A stretch of 64,000 nucleotides of DNA from Paenibacillus sp. (GCF_035645195.1 NZ_DASQNA010000018.1:248001-312000), one strand, 5' to 3'; positions 24,939 to 33,632 are shown, numbered from the stretch's first letter. Numbers and translations are program-made. Notes: a model not told the origin generated them from the letters alone.

Positions 24939-26114
24939 ATGCATAACCAACGAATCGAGCGGCTGCAGGACAAGCTGCGAACGGAGGGGCTGGACGGCTT
25001 CGTCGGCACGCACCCGGTCGACAATTTTTATTTTACCGGCACGATGCAAAGCGGATTTCTGGTCGTCCCGGCGGACGGGGAAGCGGTGTTTTTCGTGCGC
25101 CGCAGCGTCACGAGGGCGAAAGAGGAGGGCGCGGTGCGCGTGGAGCCGCTCGGGAGCCTCAAGACGTGGAAGGATCGCGTCGGGGCGGCGATGCCGCGTC
25201 TCGGATCGGGCTGCAAGCTGGCGGCGGCGTTCGACACGCTCGTCGTCGACGGATTCGAGCGGCTGCGCGCGGCGCTGCCGGAGGCGGAGTGGGCGAACGG
25301 CTCCGCGCTCGTGCGCGCGGTGCGCATGACGAAGGACGAGCAGGAGCTCGACTGCATGCGCCGGGCGGCGCGCAACGTCGACGAAGCGCTGCGGGAGGCG
25401 CTGCCGAAGCTGAAGGCCGGCATGCGGGAGATCGAGCTGCTCGCCGAGATCGAATATGCGCTGCGCCGCCGCGGGCATCTGGGGCTGATGCGCGTCCGGG
25501 CGGCGGGCGCCGAGCTGGTGACCGGCATCGCGGCGAGCGGCGCCGCCGTCGCGAAGCCGTCGGCGTTCGACGGTCCGGCCGGCGGCGAAGGGCTGCATCC
25601 CGCGTTCTCGAAGGGTGCAGGCTGGAGCACGATCGAAGCGGGCGAACCGATTCTGCTCGATATCGGGTGCAACGTAGACGGTTATGTCACCGACCAGACG
25701 CGGACGGCCGTCATCGGCGAGCTGCCGGCCGATCTCGCGGCCGCGTACGACGCGTCGGAGGCGATTCTTCGCGAGATAGAATCGATGCTGAAGCCGGGCG
25801 CGGTATGCGAGGAGTTGTACGAGCGGTCGGTTGCGATGGCGGCTGAATTCGGCCTCGCAGAGCACTATATGGGGTTCGGCCAGGACGCGGTCAAGTTCGT
25901 CGGGCACGGCATCGGCCTCGAAATCGACGAGTGGCCGGTGCTCGCGCGCGGCTTCCGAACCGAGCTCGCCCCCGGCATGGTGCTCGCGATCGAGCCGAAA
26001 TTTACGTTCCCCGGCCGCGGCGTCGTCGGGATCGAGAATTCGTACGCGATCACGGAAGACGGCTTCGAGAAGCTGACGATTTCGCCGGAGGGGCTGTGGC
26101 GCATCGAACCTTAA
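24939..26114 (+). CDS. M24-family Xaa-Pro peptidase (PepQ/YqhT-like)
   Basis: A 391-residue two-domain protein: a creatinase-type N-terminal domain (RIERLQDKLRTEGLDGF, PVDNFYFTGT) and a C-terminal pita-bread domain. Metal-ligand motifs are present in order: two aspartates in LDIGCNVDGYVTDQTRTAV, a histidine in VGHGIGLEIDEWP, and glutamates in LAIEPKFTFPG and GIENSYAI. The enzyme should cleave dipeptides or peptides with proline in the second position, in the cytosol. Length is slightly longer than Bacillus YqhT. A strong AAGGAGGAG site precedes the ATG, 73 nt after the ABC exporter genes. Confidence 0.93.
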   Translation: MHNQRIERLQDKLRTEGLDGFVGTHPVDNFYFTGTMQSGFLVVPADGEAVFFVRRSVTRAKEEGAVRVEPLGSLKTWKDRVGAAMPRLGSGCKLAAAFDTLVVDGFERLRAALPEAEWANGSALVRAVRMTKDEQELDCMRRAARNVDEALREALPKLKAGMREIELLAEIEYALRRRGHLGLMRVRAAGAELVTGIAASGAAVAKPSAFDGPAGGEGLHPAFSKGAGWSTIEAGEPILLDIGCNVDGYVTDQTRTAVIGELPADLAAAYDASEAILREIESMLKPGAVCEELYERSVAMAAEFGLAEHYMGFGQDAVKFVGHGIGLEIDEWPVLARGFRTELAPGMVLAIEPKFTFPGRGVVGIENSYAITEDGFEKLTISPEGLWRIEP

Positions 26115-26144
26115 GCGTCTCTAGGGCGAAAAAACGGCGCCGCG

Positions 26145-26174
26145 TTTCGGTTTTTCCAAAATTTCGTGTATAAT
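26145..26174 (+). promoter_or_regulatory. Candidate promoter upstream of the small ORF/CBS-protein operon
   Basis: A consensus TATAAT at 26169-26174 with a weak TTTCGG 18 nt upstream. Confidence 0.45.
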
Positions 26175-26207
26175 ATATTGTTAATTACGTAACCGGGAGG
26201 GAAACCG

Positions 26208-26309
26208 ATGGACGACGAGCCCGGGGAAGCGGACAGTAGAGCGACGATTCCCCCAGTATTGATTAGAGTAAAGTACAGGAACGGCACCATGTTCGAATTG
26301 ACCGAGTGA
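26208..26309 (+). CDS. Small ORF, 33 residues, coupled to the CBS-domain gene
   Basis: ATG at 26208 follows GGGAGGG with a five-base spacer, one of the best ribosome binding sites in the area. The peptide starts MDDEPGEADSRATIPPVL, continues IRVKYRNGTMFELTE and stops at 26309, where the next frame's GTG begins at 26310. It has no hydrophobic segment and no recognised family. It may be a genuine small protein, or a leader whose translation influences the downstream membrane protein. Confidence 0.55.
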   Translation: MDDEPGEADSRATIPPVLIRVKYRNGTMFELTE

Positions 26310-26363
26310 GTGAACGAATCAACCGACCCGCATATTAATTTGGAAAAAGAAGGGGATAGGGAT

Positions 26364-27677
26364 TTGTTCACCGCATTCATTATTCTAATCTTGCTGATCG
26401 TACTGAATGCTTTCTTCGCCGCTTCGGAAATCGCGCTCATTTCGCTCAACGACAACAAAGTCAAGACGATGGCCGAAGAGGGACATAAGAAAGCAAAGCT
26501 GCTGCAGCATCTACTTAGTGAACCGAGCCGTTTTTTAGCCACGATCCAAATCGGCATTACGCTTGCCGGCTTTATGGCCAGTGCGTTTGCCGCGGACCAG
26601 TTCTCCGGACCTTTCGCAGACTTGTTGTACGAGGCAGGGGTTCCGCTGCCGATCCGAACGCTGGACGCGATCGCCGTCGTATTCATTACGATCGTATTAT
26701 CGTATTTTACGCTCGTGTTCGGCGAGCTCGTTCCGAAAAGGCTCGGCATGAACAAAGCCGAACCGATCGCGATGTTCGCCGCCGTGCCGCTGACGCTGCT
26801 GCTCAAGGTTTCCGCTCCGTTCGTGAAACTGTTGACCGTCTCGACGAATTCGCTCGTAAGGCTGTTCGGGGTCGACCCGAATGCGCAAAAGGAGCAGGTG
26901 ACCGAGGAAGAGATTCGCATGATGGTCGATATCGGGAAAGAGAACGGCGCAATCCAGGAAAACGAAAAGATCATGATCAACAACATTTTCGAACTGGATA
27001 ACAAAACGGTTTCCGACATTATGACGCATCGCCGTTACGTCGTCGGCTTGTCGGTCGACACGCCGCTTCGCGAAGCGGCCGAGCTCATCAATCGGGAGAA
27101 GTTTACGAGGTTTCCCGTGTATGACGAAAATATCGACAGCATCGTGGGGATCTTGCACGTGAAAGACTTGTTCCAGTACATCGGAGCGGAACTCGTCGAA
27201 CCGGTGGAGCTTTCTCGGCTCATGCGCAAGCCGTTTTACGTTCCCGAAAGCAAGCGCACCGACGAGCTTTTGAAAGAAATGCAGACCAATAAAATTCACT
27301 TGGCCGTCGTCGTGGACGAGTACGGAGGCACGGCCGGCATCGTGACGATCGAGGATTTGCTCGAAGAGATCGTCGGCAATATTTACGACGAACACGACGA
27401 AGTGGAGAAAGAGATCGAGAAAATCGACGAGTCGACGTACGTCGTGAACGGAACGACGAGCTTGCGCACCGTGCGAGAACTGTTCGACATCGATGTGCCG
27501 TTAGACGAATACGATACGCTGAGCGGATGGATCATTGGGGAGTTGGGAAAAATACCCCAGACGCACGAAGAGGTATCCTTCTCTTGCGGCGGCGTCGAAT
27601 TTACCGTGTCCCAAGTCGACGAAATGCGGATCGCCAAAGTGACGGTTCGCCGTTTGCCTCAAATCCAGCACTCATAA
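26364..27677 (+). CDS. Hemolysin/CorC-family membrane protein (DUF21, CBS pair, CorC_HlyC)
   Basis: About 437 residues. The N-terminal DUF21 domain has three or four transmembrane helices (the first reads IILILLIVLNAFF followed by AASEIALISL). A CBS pair follows (MTHRRYVVGLSVDTPLREA; FPVYDENIDSIVGILHVKDL; HLAVVVDEYGGTAGIVTIEDLLEEIVG), and a C-terminal CorC_HlyC domain (TYVVNGTTSLRTVRELF). Relatives are linked to magnesium/cobalt efflux and to envelope stress. I favour the TTG at 26364 because AAGGGG lies eight bases before it; a GTG at 26310, directly after the small ORF's stop, would add 18 hydrophilic residues and would depend on coupling. Confidence 0.92.
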   Translation: MFTAFIILILLIVLNAFFAASEIALISLNDNKVKTMAEEGHKKAKLLQHLLSEPSRFLATIQIGITLAGFMASAFAADQFSGPFADLLYEAGVPLPIRTLDAIAVVFITIVLSYFTLVFGELVPKRLGMNKAEPIAMFAAVPLTLLLKVSAPFVKLLTVSTNSLVRLFGVDPNAQKEQVTEEEIRMMVDIGKENGAIQENEKIMINNIFELDNKTVSDIMTHRRYVVGLSVDTPLREAAELINREKFTRFPVYDENIDSIVGILHVKDLFQYIGAELVEPVELSRLMRKPFYVPESKRTDELLKEMQTNKIHLAVVVDEYGGTAGIVTIEDLLEEIVGNIYDEHDEVEKEIEKIDESTYVVNGTTSLRTVRELFDIDVPLDEYDTLSGWIIGELGKIPQTHEEVSFSCGGVEFTVSQVDEMRIAKVTVRRLPQIQHS

Positions 27678-27689
27678 ACCATCACACGT

Positions 27690-27740
27690 CGCCCCGCAGG
27701 GAAGCCGCTTGAAGCGTCCACCCCGCGGGGCGTTTCGGTT
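27690..27740 (+). terminator. Intrinsic terminator after the CBS-domain gene
   Basis: CGCCCCGC pairs with GCGGGGCG; the loop holds a smaller internal hairpin (AAGCCGCTTGAAGC), followed by TTTCGGTT. Confidence 0.7.
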
Positions 27741-27814
27741 ACGTCAAGGCATCGGAAGGCGAAGATTACAGATGATGTCATATATATAAGGAAATCGAAT
27801 ATTATATTACCTAA

Positions 27815-27862
27815 GGTCAATTTTTTCAATCCCTATATATGAAAACGATATCAGAATTGACC
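27815..27862. promoter_or_regulatory. Inverted repeat GGTCAATT/AATTGACC upstream of the TRAP operon
   Basis: Perfect 8-bp arms at 27815-27822 and 27855-27862, 32 nt apart, inside an unusually AT-rich stretch (27770-27940). Possibly a regulator site; nothing else is recognised in this gap. Confidence 0.35.
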
Positions 27863-27888
27863 ACGAATTAATTTAATTATCAGATTTA

Positions 27889-27917
27889 TTGATAACTGAA
27901 AGGTTTTGGTTTAATAT
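27889..27917 (+). promoter_or_regulatory. Candidate promoter of the TAXI-TRAP operon
   Basis: TTGATA (27889-27894), a 17-nt spacer and TAATAT (27912-27917), giving a very short leader before the start codon at 27943. Confidence 0.5.
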
Positions 27918-27942
27918 GTTGAAAAAAGAGAGGAATGATTCT

Positions 27943-28920
27943 ATGAAGCGTTACAAAAAGGCGGTCTTAGTACTTATGGTTTCGGCGTTCGGCGCGCTCG
28001 CGGCATGCTCCGGCGGCGGCGGCAGCGGCGGCAGCAGCGATCCGAGCTCGCTCAGCATCGCGACGGGCGGCGCATCGGGCACGTATTACCCGCTCGGCGG
28101 CGGCATGGCGCAAATTTTCACGGACAATGTCGTCAATACGACGGCGGAAGTGACGGGCGCCTCGGTCGAGAACATGCAGCTGATTAAAAACGGCGACGTC
28201 GACCTCGCATTCGTGCAAAGCGATATCGCGGATTACGCCTCCAAAGGCATTCTCATGTTCTCGGAAAGCGGCGCGGTCGAAAACTTGAACGCGGTCGCTT
28301 CGTTGTACAACGAGACGGTGCAGGTCGTCGTCGCGGCGGACAGCGATATTCAAAGCTTCGAAGATTTGAAAGGCAAACGCGTCTCCATCGGCGCGCCGGG
28401 CAGCGGCGTCGAAGCGAACGCGCTCCAGCTTCTCGAAATTCACGGCATGAGCGAAGCCGATCTCGGCCAAGTGCAGCGTCTGTCGTTCGGCGACTCGACG
28501 AGCTACATCCAAGACGGCACCCTCGACGCCGCGTTCGTCACGGCCGGCACCCCGACGTCCGCCGTCACCGAGCTCGCGGCAACGAAGGGCGTACGCGTGC
28601 TGAACATCGCGGACGACAAGATCGCGGCGTTGATCGAGAAGTATCCGTATTACGCGGAGCAGACGATCGAAGGCGGCACGTACACGGGCTTCGAGGAAAC
28701 GGTGAAAACCGTAGCGGTGAAAGCGCAGCTCGTCGTTCGTTCGGAGTTGAGCGAAGATCTCGTATACAACCTGACGAAATCGCTGTTCGAGAACCTGGAC
28801 GCGATGGCGGCCGTCCACGCGAAGGGCGGCGAAATCAAGGCGGAGGGCGCGCTGGAAGGCGTCAGCCTGACGGTTCACCCGGGCGCCGCGAAATATTTCA
28901 AAGAAGCGGGAATTCAGTAA
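27943..28920 (+). CDS. TAXI-family TRAP transporter solute-binding lipoprotein
   Basis: A 325-residue lipoprotein. The signal peptide ends at the lipobox LAAC (C22), followed by a Gly/Ser linker. The mature protein begins LSIATGGASGTYYPLGGGMAQIF, the hallmark of the TAXI (immunogenic protein) family, with GAPGSGVEANALQLL in the middle. These proteins capture small dicarboxylates or glutamate-like anions and hand them to a TRAP permease. The permease and a DUF1850 protein follow, so the set is complete. Start chosen for AGAGG upstream of the ATG at 27943. A hairpin after the stop could reduce read-through so that the binding protein is made in excess. Confidence 0.95.
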   Translation: MKRYKKAVLVLMVSAFGALAACSGGGGSGGSSDPSSLSIATGGASGTYYPLGGGMAQIFTDNVVNTTAEVTGASVENMQLIKNGDVDLAFVQSDIADYASKGILMFSESGAVENLNAVASLYNETVQVVVAADSDIQSFEDLKGKRVSIGAPGSGVEANALQLLEIHGMSEADLGQVQRLSFGDSTSYIQDGTLDAAFVTAGTPTSAVTELAATKGVRVLNIADDKIAALIEKYPYYAEQTIEGGTYTGFEETVKTVAVKAQLVVRSELSEDLVYNLTKSLFENLDAMAAVHAKGGEIKAEGALEGVSLTVHPGAAKYFKEAGIQ

Positions 28921-28944
28921 CTCGGCTATAATAAATGTATCGCG

Positions 28945-28974
28945 GAGAGAGGGGGCGCGGCCTCCTCTCTTTTT
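28945..28974 (+). terminator. Partial terminator/attenuator between binding protein and permease genes
   Basis: GAGAGAGGG pairs with CCTCCTCTC (one mismatch, one wobble), followed by TTTTT. It lies in the 73-nt gap after the binding-protein gene and would give high binding-protein and low permease expression. Confidence 0.6.
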
Positions 28975-28993
28975 CGGGAAGCGGGGATCTTCG

Positions 28994-29524
28994 ATGCTCG
29001 ATTCTATGCGGCAACGCCGCTTCCGCTTGGCGGCGCTCCTTTTGACGGGGGCGTCCCTTGCATGTCTGCTGCTTTTTTGGCCGTTCACGCTGTCTTTAAC
29101 GGTAACCGAGGAGGAGACGAACGAGCTCGCGCTCGCCGTGTCCGTCCGCCCTGGCGACACGTTCGGCATCCGCTTCATCCATTCGGTGCATCGAACGCCG
29201 GTGGAGGAGACGTACCGCATCGATGCGAATTCGGTCATGGTACTGGAGCGGGTCGTGTACGAGACGTACGGCGTCGGCAATCCGTCCGGCGCGGAGCCGG
29301 GGCAGCGGTTCCGCATCGAAGACGGCAAGCTGATCGTCGAATCGTTCGGCCGTACGTTCGATGTTATCCGACTGCGCATCGGACAGAAGGTCGCTAATCA
29401 CGAGTTAATCGCGGACGGGGTATCGGTTCCGCTGGCGAATGTGAGCGAACCGGGAAGCCGCGTGCGCATTGAAATCAAAAAATTGTCCGTTTGGCGTTTG
29501 CTTCACGCGACGGAGAGGAGGTAA
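28994..29524 (+). CDS. DUF1850 protein of the TRAP operon
   Basis: A 176-residue protein with one N-terminal hydrophobic segment (residues 12-30), then an extracytoplasmic beta-rich domain. The segments FGIRFIHSVHRTPVEETYRI near 58-78 and YGVGNPSGAEPGQRF near 98-112 are typical of DUF1850. The family is found almost only between TAXI-type binding proteins and fused TRAP permeases, as here, so a role in assembly or function of the transporter is inferred from conserved context; its biochemical function is unknown. It ends two bases before the permease start, so the two are translationally linked. Confidence 0.92.
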   Translation: MLDSMRQRRFRLAALLLTGASLACLLLFWPFTLSLTVTEEETNELALAVSVRPGDTFGIRFIHSVHRTPVEETYRIDANSVMVLERVVYETYGVGNPSGAEPGQRFRIEDGKLIVESFGRTFDVIRLRIGQKVANHELIADGVSVPLANVSEPGSRVRIEIKKLSVWRLLHATERR

Positions 29525-29526
29525 CT

Positions 29527-31470
29527 ATGACGAGTACGAATCAAACGGCGGCGCCGGCGGATCCGAACGAGCTGCTTTCCGCGTACGATCCGGAGTCGAG
29601 ATACCGCAAGCTTGGCGGAAAGCTGGGCTGGCTGGTCGGCGCTTGGCTGGTTGCATTTTCGTTGTATCAGGTCGTGTTTTCGATTCGGCCTGCGCCGCCG
29701 GCGCAAATGCACTTGGCGATTCATCTGGCGTTCGGTCTGGGAGCGATGTTTTTGCTGTACCCGGCGACGAGAAACAGCGCCAGGACGAAGGTCGCGCCTT
29801 ACGATTTCGCTTTGGCTGGGATCGCCGTTGCGGCGGCCGGCTACTGGGTGTATAACTTTGACGCCTTGCTGCAGCGTATCGGCAATTATTCGCCCTTGGA
29901 TTATTTCGTGGGCGCCGTCGTCATTATATTGATTTTAGAAGCGGCCCGGCGCGTCGTCGGCATCCCGATCGTCGTCATCGCGACGCTGTTTTTGCTGTAT
30001 GCGATGTTCGGCGATTATCTCGGAGGATTTTTGCAGCACCGCGGATACAGCTGGGAGCGGGTCGTCAGTCAAATGTATTTCACGACGGAGGGGATCTTCG
30101 GAACGCCTCTGCAGGTGTCCGCCAAATACATTTTCTTATTTCTTTTGTTCGGGGCGTTCTTGGAGAGAACCGGCGTCGGGGCGTATTTTAACGAGCTGTC
30201 GCTGGCGATCGCCGGCCGGCGCGTCGGGGGTCCCGCGAAGGTAGCGGTATTCTCTAGCGCCCTGCAGGGGACGATCTCGGGCAGCTCCGTGGCCAATGTC
30301 GTCACTTCGGGTTCGTTCACGATTCCGATGATGAAGCGGATGGGGTACAAGAAGGAGTTCGCCGGCGCCGTAGAGGCGGCTTCGTCGACGGGCGGGCAAA
30401 TCATGCCGCCGATCATGGGCGCCGCGGCGTTCCTGATGGCGGAATTTACCGGCGTCGACTACTGGAGCATCGCGCTGGCGGCCGCGATCCCTGCCGTGCT
30501 GTATTTCACCGGCATTTGGATCATGGTGCATTTCGAAGCGCGGCGGCTCGGCCTGCGCGGATTGAACGAGGAGGAGATGCCGGATCGGTGGGATGTGCTG
30601 AAGCGATCGTATTTGCTCGCGCCGATATTGGTCGTCATTCTATCGCTTATGTTCGGCGCGTCGCCGATCCGCGCGGCGCTGTACGGCATCGCTGCGTGCA
30701 TCGCCGTCAGCTTCTTCCGCGCGGACACCCGCATGTCGATCGCGGATTTCGTGCTGACGCTGCGCAACGGGGCGCGGTCCGCGCTCGGCGTCGTCGCGGC
30801 GACCGCGGCGGCCGGCATGATCGTAGGCACCGTCCTGCTGACGGGTCTGGGCCTTAAGTTCGCCAACGGGCTTATCGATTTGTCCGGCGGCGTGCTGCTG
30901 ATGACGCTGCTTCTGACGATGTTCTCCTCGATTTTGCTCGGGATGGGCACGCCGACGACGGCGAACTACATCATTACGGCGACGATCGCCGCGCCGGCGC
31001 TGATTCAGCTCGACGTGCCGATTTTGGCGGCGCATATGTTCACGTTCTATTTCGGGATCGTCGCCGACATTACGCCTCCGGTGGCGCTGGCCGCGTTCGC
31101 GGCGGCGGGCATATCGGGCGGCGGGGCGATGCGGACGGGCGTGCAGTCGAGCAAGCTGGCGATCGCGGCCTTCCTGATCCCGTACGTGTTCGTGTTGTCG
31201 CCGGCGCTGCTGTTGATCGACGCGGCATGGTACGAGACGCTGTTCGTGGCGCTGACGGCGACCGCCGGCATGTTCGGGGTCAGCGCAGCCCTCATCGGCT
31301 TCTGGCTGCGGCCGCTTAAGGTCTGGGAGCGCGTATGGTCCGCCGCGGCGGGACTGCTTTTGATCGTCCCGGGCTGGCTCACCGATTCGATCGGCCTCGG
31401 TTCGCTGGCTCTTCTCGTCGCGCTGCAATGGGTGGATACGCGACGCGCGAAACAGCAAGCGAACGCATAA
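29527..31470 (+). CDS. TRAP transporter permease, fused 4TM/12TM type
   Basis: A 647-residue polytopic membrane protein combining the small (DctQ-like) and large (DctM-like) TRAP subunits, as usual for TAXI systems. Recognisable segments are GAFLERTGVGAYFNELSLAIAG, SGSSVANVVTSGSFTIPMMKRMG and GQIMPPIMGAAAFLMAEFTG in the first third of DctM, and GMGTPTTANYIITATIAAPAL in the second half. It would import the bound substrate using a sodium or proton gradient. Start chosen for GAGAGGAGG directly upstream of the ATG at 29527. It is the last gene of the operon and ends at a bidirectional terminator. Confidence 0.95.
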   Translation: MTSTNQTAAPADPNELLSAYDPESRYRKLGGKLGWLVGAWLVAFSLYQVVFSIRPAPPAQMHLAIHLAFGLGAMFLLYPATRNSARTKVAPYDFALAGIAVAAAGYWVYNFDALLQRIGNYSPLDYFVGAVVIILILEAARRVVGIPIVVIATLFLLYAMFGDYLGGFLQHRGYSWERVVSQMYFTTEGIFGTPLQVSAKYIFLFLLFGAFLERTGVGAYFNELSLAIAGRRVGGPAKVAVFSSALQGTISGSSVANVVTSGSFTIPMMKRMGYKKEFAGAVEAASSTGGQIMPPIMGAAAFLMAEFTGVDYWSIALAAAIPAVLYFTGIWIMVHFEARRLGLRGLNEEEMPDRWDVLKRSYLLAPILVVILSLMFGASPIRAALYGIAACIAVSFFRADTRMSIADFVLTLRNGARSALGVVAATAAAGMIVGTVLLTGLGLKFANGLIDLSGGVLLMTLLLTMFSSILLGMGTPTTANYIITATIAAPALIQLDVPILAAHMFTFYFGIVADITPPVALAAFAAAGISGGGAMRTGVQSSKLAIAAFLIPYVFVLSPALLLIDAAWYETLFVALTATAGMFGVSAALIGFWLRPLKVWERVWSAAAGLLLIVPGWLTDSIGLGSLALLVALQWVDTRRAKQQANA

Positions 31471-31516
31471 AAATAAGCCGGGCGTCCCGAAGGTGCGGGG
31501 TGCCCGGCTTCTTTTA
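31466..31516. terminator. Bidirectional terminator between TRAP operon and ferritin
   Basis: GCCGGGCGTCCCG pairs with CGGGGTGCCCGGC around AAGGTG; an A-rich run lies before it and TTCTTTTA after it, so both convergent transcripts can end here. Confidence 0.88.
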
Positions 31517-32020
31517 TTCCGCCGGCGGCGTGAACGTCCGCTTGGCGAATTCGGCGTCCATCATGATGAACGCGTTCGAATCTTTTTCGATCAATTTCAG
31601 CTTATGTACGATATTGTCGAACAGCGCTTCTTCCTCCACCTGTTCGTCGATGAACCATTTCAGGAAGTGCATCGTCGCGTGCTCGCGTTCGTTCAGCGCG
31701 ATATCGGAGAGGCCGTAAATGCGCCGCGTCACTTCTTTTTCATGCGCGTAGCCTTTCTCGAAGGCGTCCCGGATCGAGTCGAATTCGACGACAGGATCTT
31801 TCATGCCGGTCACGATCGCCCGTTTGCCCAGCGTATTGATAAAACGATAAATTTTCATGGCGTGGAACTTCTCTTCTTCCGCCTGCACCTCGAAGAAATT
31901 CGCGAATCCGTCGAAGCCCTCCGCGGCGCAATACGACGCCATGGACAAATACGTTTGGGAAGAATAAAACTCGTAGTTCATTTGTTCGTTCAACGCTTGT
32001 AATAAGTTATCGCTTAACAT
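31514..32020 (-). CDS. ftnA: Ferritin (FtnA-type, non-heme)
   Basis: A 168-residue four-helix ferritin that oxidises Fe(II) and stores it as a mineral inside a 24-mer. Ferroxidase ligands are visible: E17 (NYEFYSSQTYLSMA), E50 and H53 (AEEEKFHAMKIY), and further acidic residues in YGLSDIALNEREHATMHFL and EQVEEEALF. It aligns with E. coli FtnA and not with heme-binding bacterioferritin. A GGGGAGG site precedes the ATG. It is monocistronic with its own promoter. No Fur or PerR box was recognised in the short upstream region. Confidence 0.96.
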   Translation of the reverse strand: MLSDNLLQALNEQMNYEFYSSQTYLSMASYCAAEGFDGFANFFEVQAEEEKFHAMKIYRFINTLGKRAIVTGMKDPVVEFDSIRDAFEKGYAHEKEVTRRIYGLSDIALNEREHATMHFLKWFIDEQVEEEALFDNIVHKLKLIEKDSNAFIMMDAEFAKRTFTPPAE

Positions 32021-32049
32021 CAGGTCTCGCCTCCCCTAGTTTTCGTTTC

Positions 32050-32079
32050 ATTGTACACGAAGAATCATCTCCACTGCAA
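32050..32079 (-). promoter_or_regulatory. Candidate ferritin promoter
   Basis: Minus-strand TTGCAG (32079-32074), an 18-nt spacer and TACAAT (32055-32050). Confidence 0.65.
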
Positions 32080-32172
32080 AAGGTCGCTATGCGTCCGGCG
32101 CGAGAGCGGGAGGCGATTTTTTTCCAATGCGGCGGGGTACGTTATAGGGAAAAAGAGGGAGGCTCGAACCGC

Positions 32173-32772
32173 GTGAAGGGGATGGATTGGATCTGGATGG
32201 CGGTGCTGATGACGCTGACGGGATTCGTGCTTCTACGCCTCGTCGGCCGAAAGTCGATTTCGCAGATGACGATCCCGACGACGGTCATCATGATTTCGAT
32301 CGGGTCGATCATCATACAGCCCTTCATCGAGAAAAACATTTGGAAAACGATCGGCAGCGCATTCATTATCGTGTTGCTGCTCATACTCGTGGAGAAGCTG
32401 CAGCTCAAATTTCCATGGGTGGAAAAATTGTTCGGCGGTCAGGCGCTGCTCGTCGTCGAGAACGGCAAATTGCTACCCCGCAATCTGAAAAAAATGCGCA
32501 TGACCGTCGATCAGCTCGAAATGCGGCTGAGGCAGATGGGCCACGGCGGTTTCGAGGAGATCGAGACGGCGACGGTCGAATCGAACGGCCAAGTCGCGGT
32601 GCTGCCGAAACCGGAATATCGGCCGCTCACGCCGAAGTCGCTGCGCGAAGCGTTGGACGCTTATTTTGCGGCGAAACCGGCCGAATCCGGCGAACGCGAG
32701 CTTCCGCCGCTGTTCCGGGAAACGGCGGAATCGGGCCATCCGGAAAAGGACATTCCGCGTTCGCTGGAATAG
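32173..32772 (+). CDS. DUF421 (YetF/YdfR-like) membrane protein
   Basis: A 199-residue protein. Three transmembrane helices occupy residues 4-75 (MAVLMTLTGFVLLRLVGRKSI, IPTTVIMISIGSIII, IGSAFIIVLLLILV). A cytoplasmic YetF-type domain follows with VVENGKLLPRNLKKMRMTVDQ and QMGHGGFEEIETATVESNGQ, typical of DUF421. Family members are common in spore-formers and some support germination-related processes, but no molecular activity is established. GTG at 32173 lies ten bases after GAGGGAGG; an ATG at 32182 is an alternative. It is divergent from ferritin. Confidence 0.9.
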   Translation: MKGMDWIWMAVLMTLTGFVLLRLVGRKSISQMTIPTTVIMISIGSIIIQPFIEKNIWKTIGSAFIIVLLLILVEKLQLKFPWVEKLFGGQALLVVENGKLLPRNLKKMRMTVDQLEMRLRQMGHGGFEEIETATVESNGQVAVLPKPEYRPLTPKSLREALDAYFAAKPAESGERELPPLFRETAESGHPEKDIPRSLE

Positions 32773-32841
32773 CCGATTTGCGCGCGGGCGGCAAATTAGC
32801 TTACTCTGAATAAGAAAGCAAGCGCGACGGAGGGGAAGAAC

Positions 32842-33621
32842 ATGCAGCGTTCGAGATGGTTGTGGAGGACGATCGCCTTGTGCGGCGTCGCGTTCACGGC
32901 GCTGTTCGTCTTCGGCTTCGCGTACGCGGTGAAGACGGTCATGCTGCCCGAAGGGGCGGCGCCGCCCGCCGCCCGCGCGCCGGAGACGCCGATGGCCGGC
33001 GCGGACGGGGCATTGAAGATCGCGGCGCTCGGAGACTCGCTGACGTACGGCTTCGGCGATTCGACGGGACAAGGCTACGTCGGGAGAGTAAGATCGCTCC
33101 TCGAGGAGCACGCCGACGTCCCGGTGCACGTCGCCGGCAATTTCGCGCAGAACGGCTACACGACGGACCGCATTCTCGAAGACGTGAAGGAGCGGGAAGG
33201 GATCGCGGCGGCGCTTGCGATCGCCGACGTCGTCGTGCTGACCGCGGGCGGCAACGACTTGTTTTCCGTAGGTGACGAGATCGACGCGTCATCGTTCGTC
33301 TCCGGTATTCCCGAAACGCAGGAAGAGCTGCGCGAGCTGCTGGCGGCCGTTCGCGGCGCCGCGCCGGAGGCGCACGTGTACTACATTGGCTTGTACAATC
33401 CGTTCATCGCGTACGACGAGTTCGCTGGAACGACGGAAGCGGTCCAGGCGTGGAACATGGCCGCGTTCGAGACGATCGAATCGTTCGAGGCGATGACGTT
33501 CGTGCCGACGTTCGATCTGTTCGAGAACGGAACGGAGCGCAAGCTCGCTTCGGATCGATATCATCCGAACGACGAAGGCTACGCGAGAATCGCCGAGCGG
33601 TTGGCGGCGCTGATCGAATAG
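32842..33621 (+). CDS. Secreted SGNH/GDSL-type lipase or esterase
   Basis: A 259-residue exported hydrolase. An N-terminal hydrophobic segment (residues 10-33) acts as signal or anchor. Block I is ALGDSLTYGFGD with the nucleophilic serine, block II contains GNFAQNGYTTDRI, block III is LTAGGNDL, and block V is DRYHPNDEGYARI with the catalytic Asp and His. Similar Bacillus proteins (YtlR/TesA-like) act on envelope esters or lipids; the substrate is unknown. GGAGGGGAAG precedes the ATG. An ABC transporter begins 12 nt after the stop, so the three genes probably form one transcript. Confidence 0.92.
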   Translation: MQRSRWLWRTIALCGVAFTALFVFGFAYAVKTVMLPEGAAPPAARAPETPMAGADGALKIAALGDSLTYGFGDSTGQGYVGRVRSLLEEHADVPVHVAGNFAQNGYTTDRILEDVKEREGIAAALAIADVVVLTAGGNDLFSVGDEIDASSFVSGIPETQEELRELLAAVRGAAPEAHVYYIGLYNPFIAYDEFAGTTEAVQAWNMAAFETIESFEAMTFVPTFDLFENGTERKLASDRYHPNDEGYARIAERLAALIE

Positions 33622-33632
33622 GGGGAAGCGGA

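Noticed and set aside
31514-32079. PerR or Fur box upstream of ferritin
   Set aside because: No convincing match was found by eye in the short upstream region.
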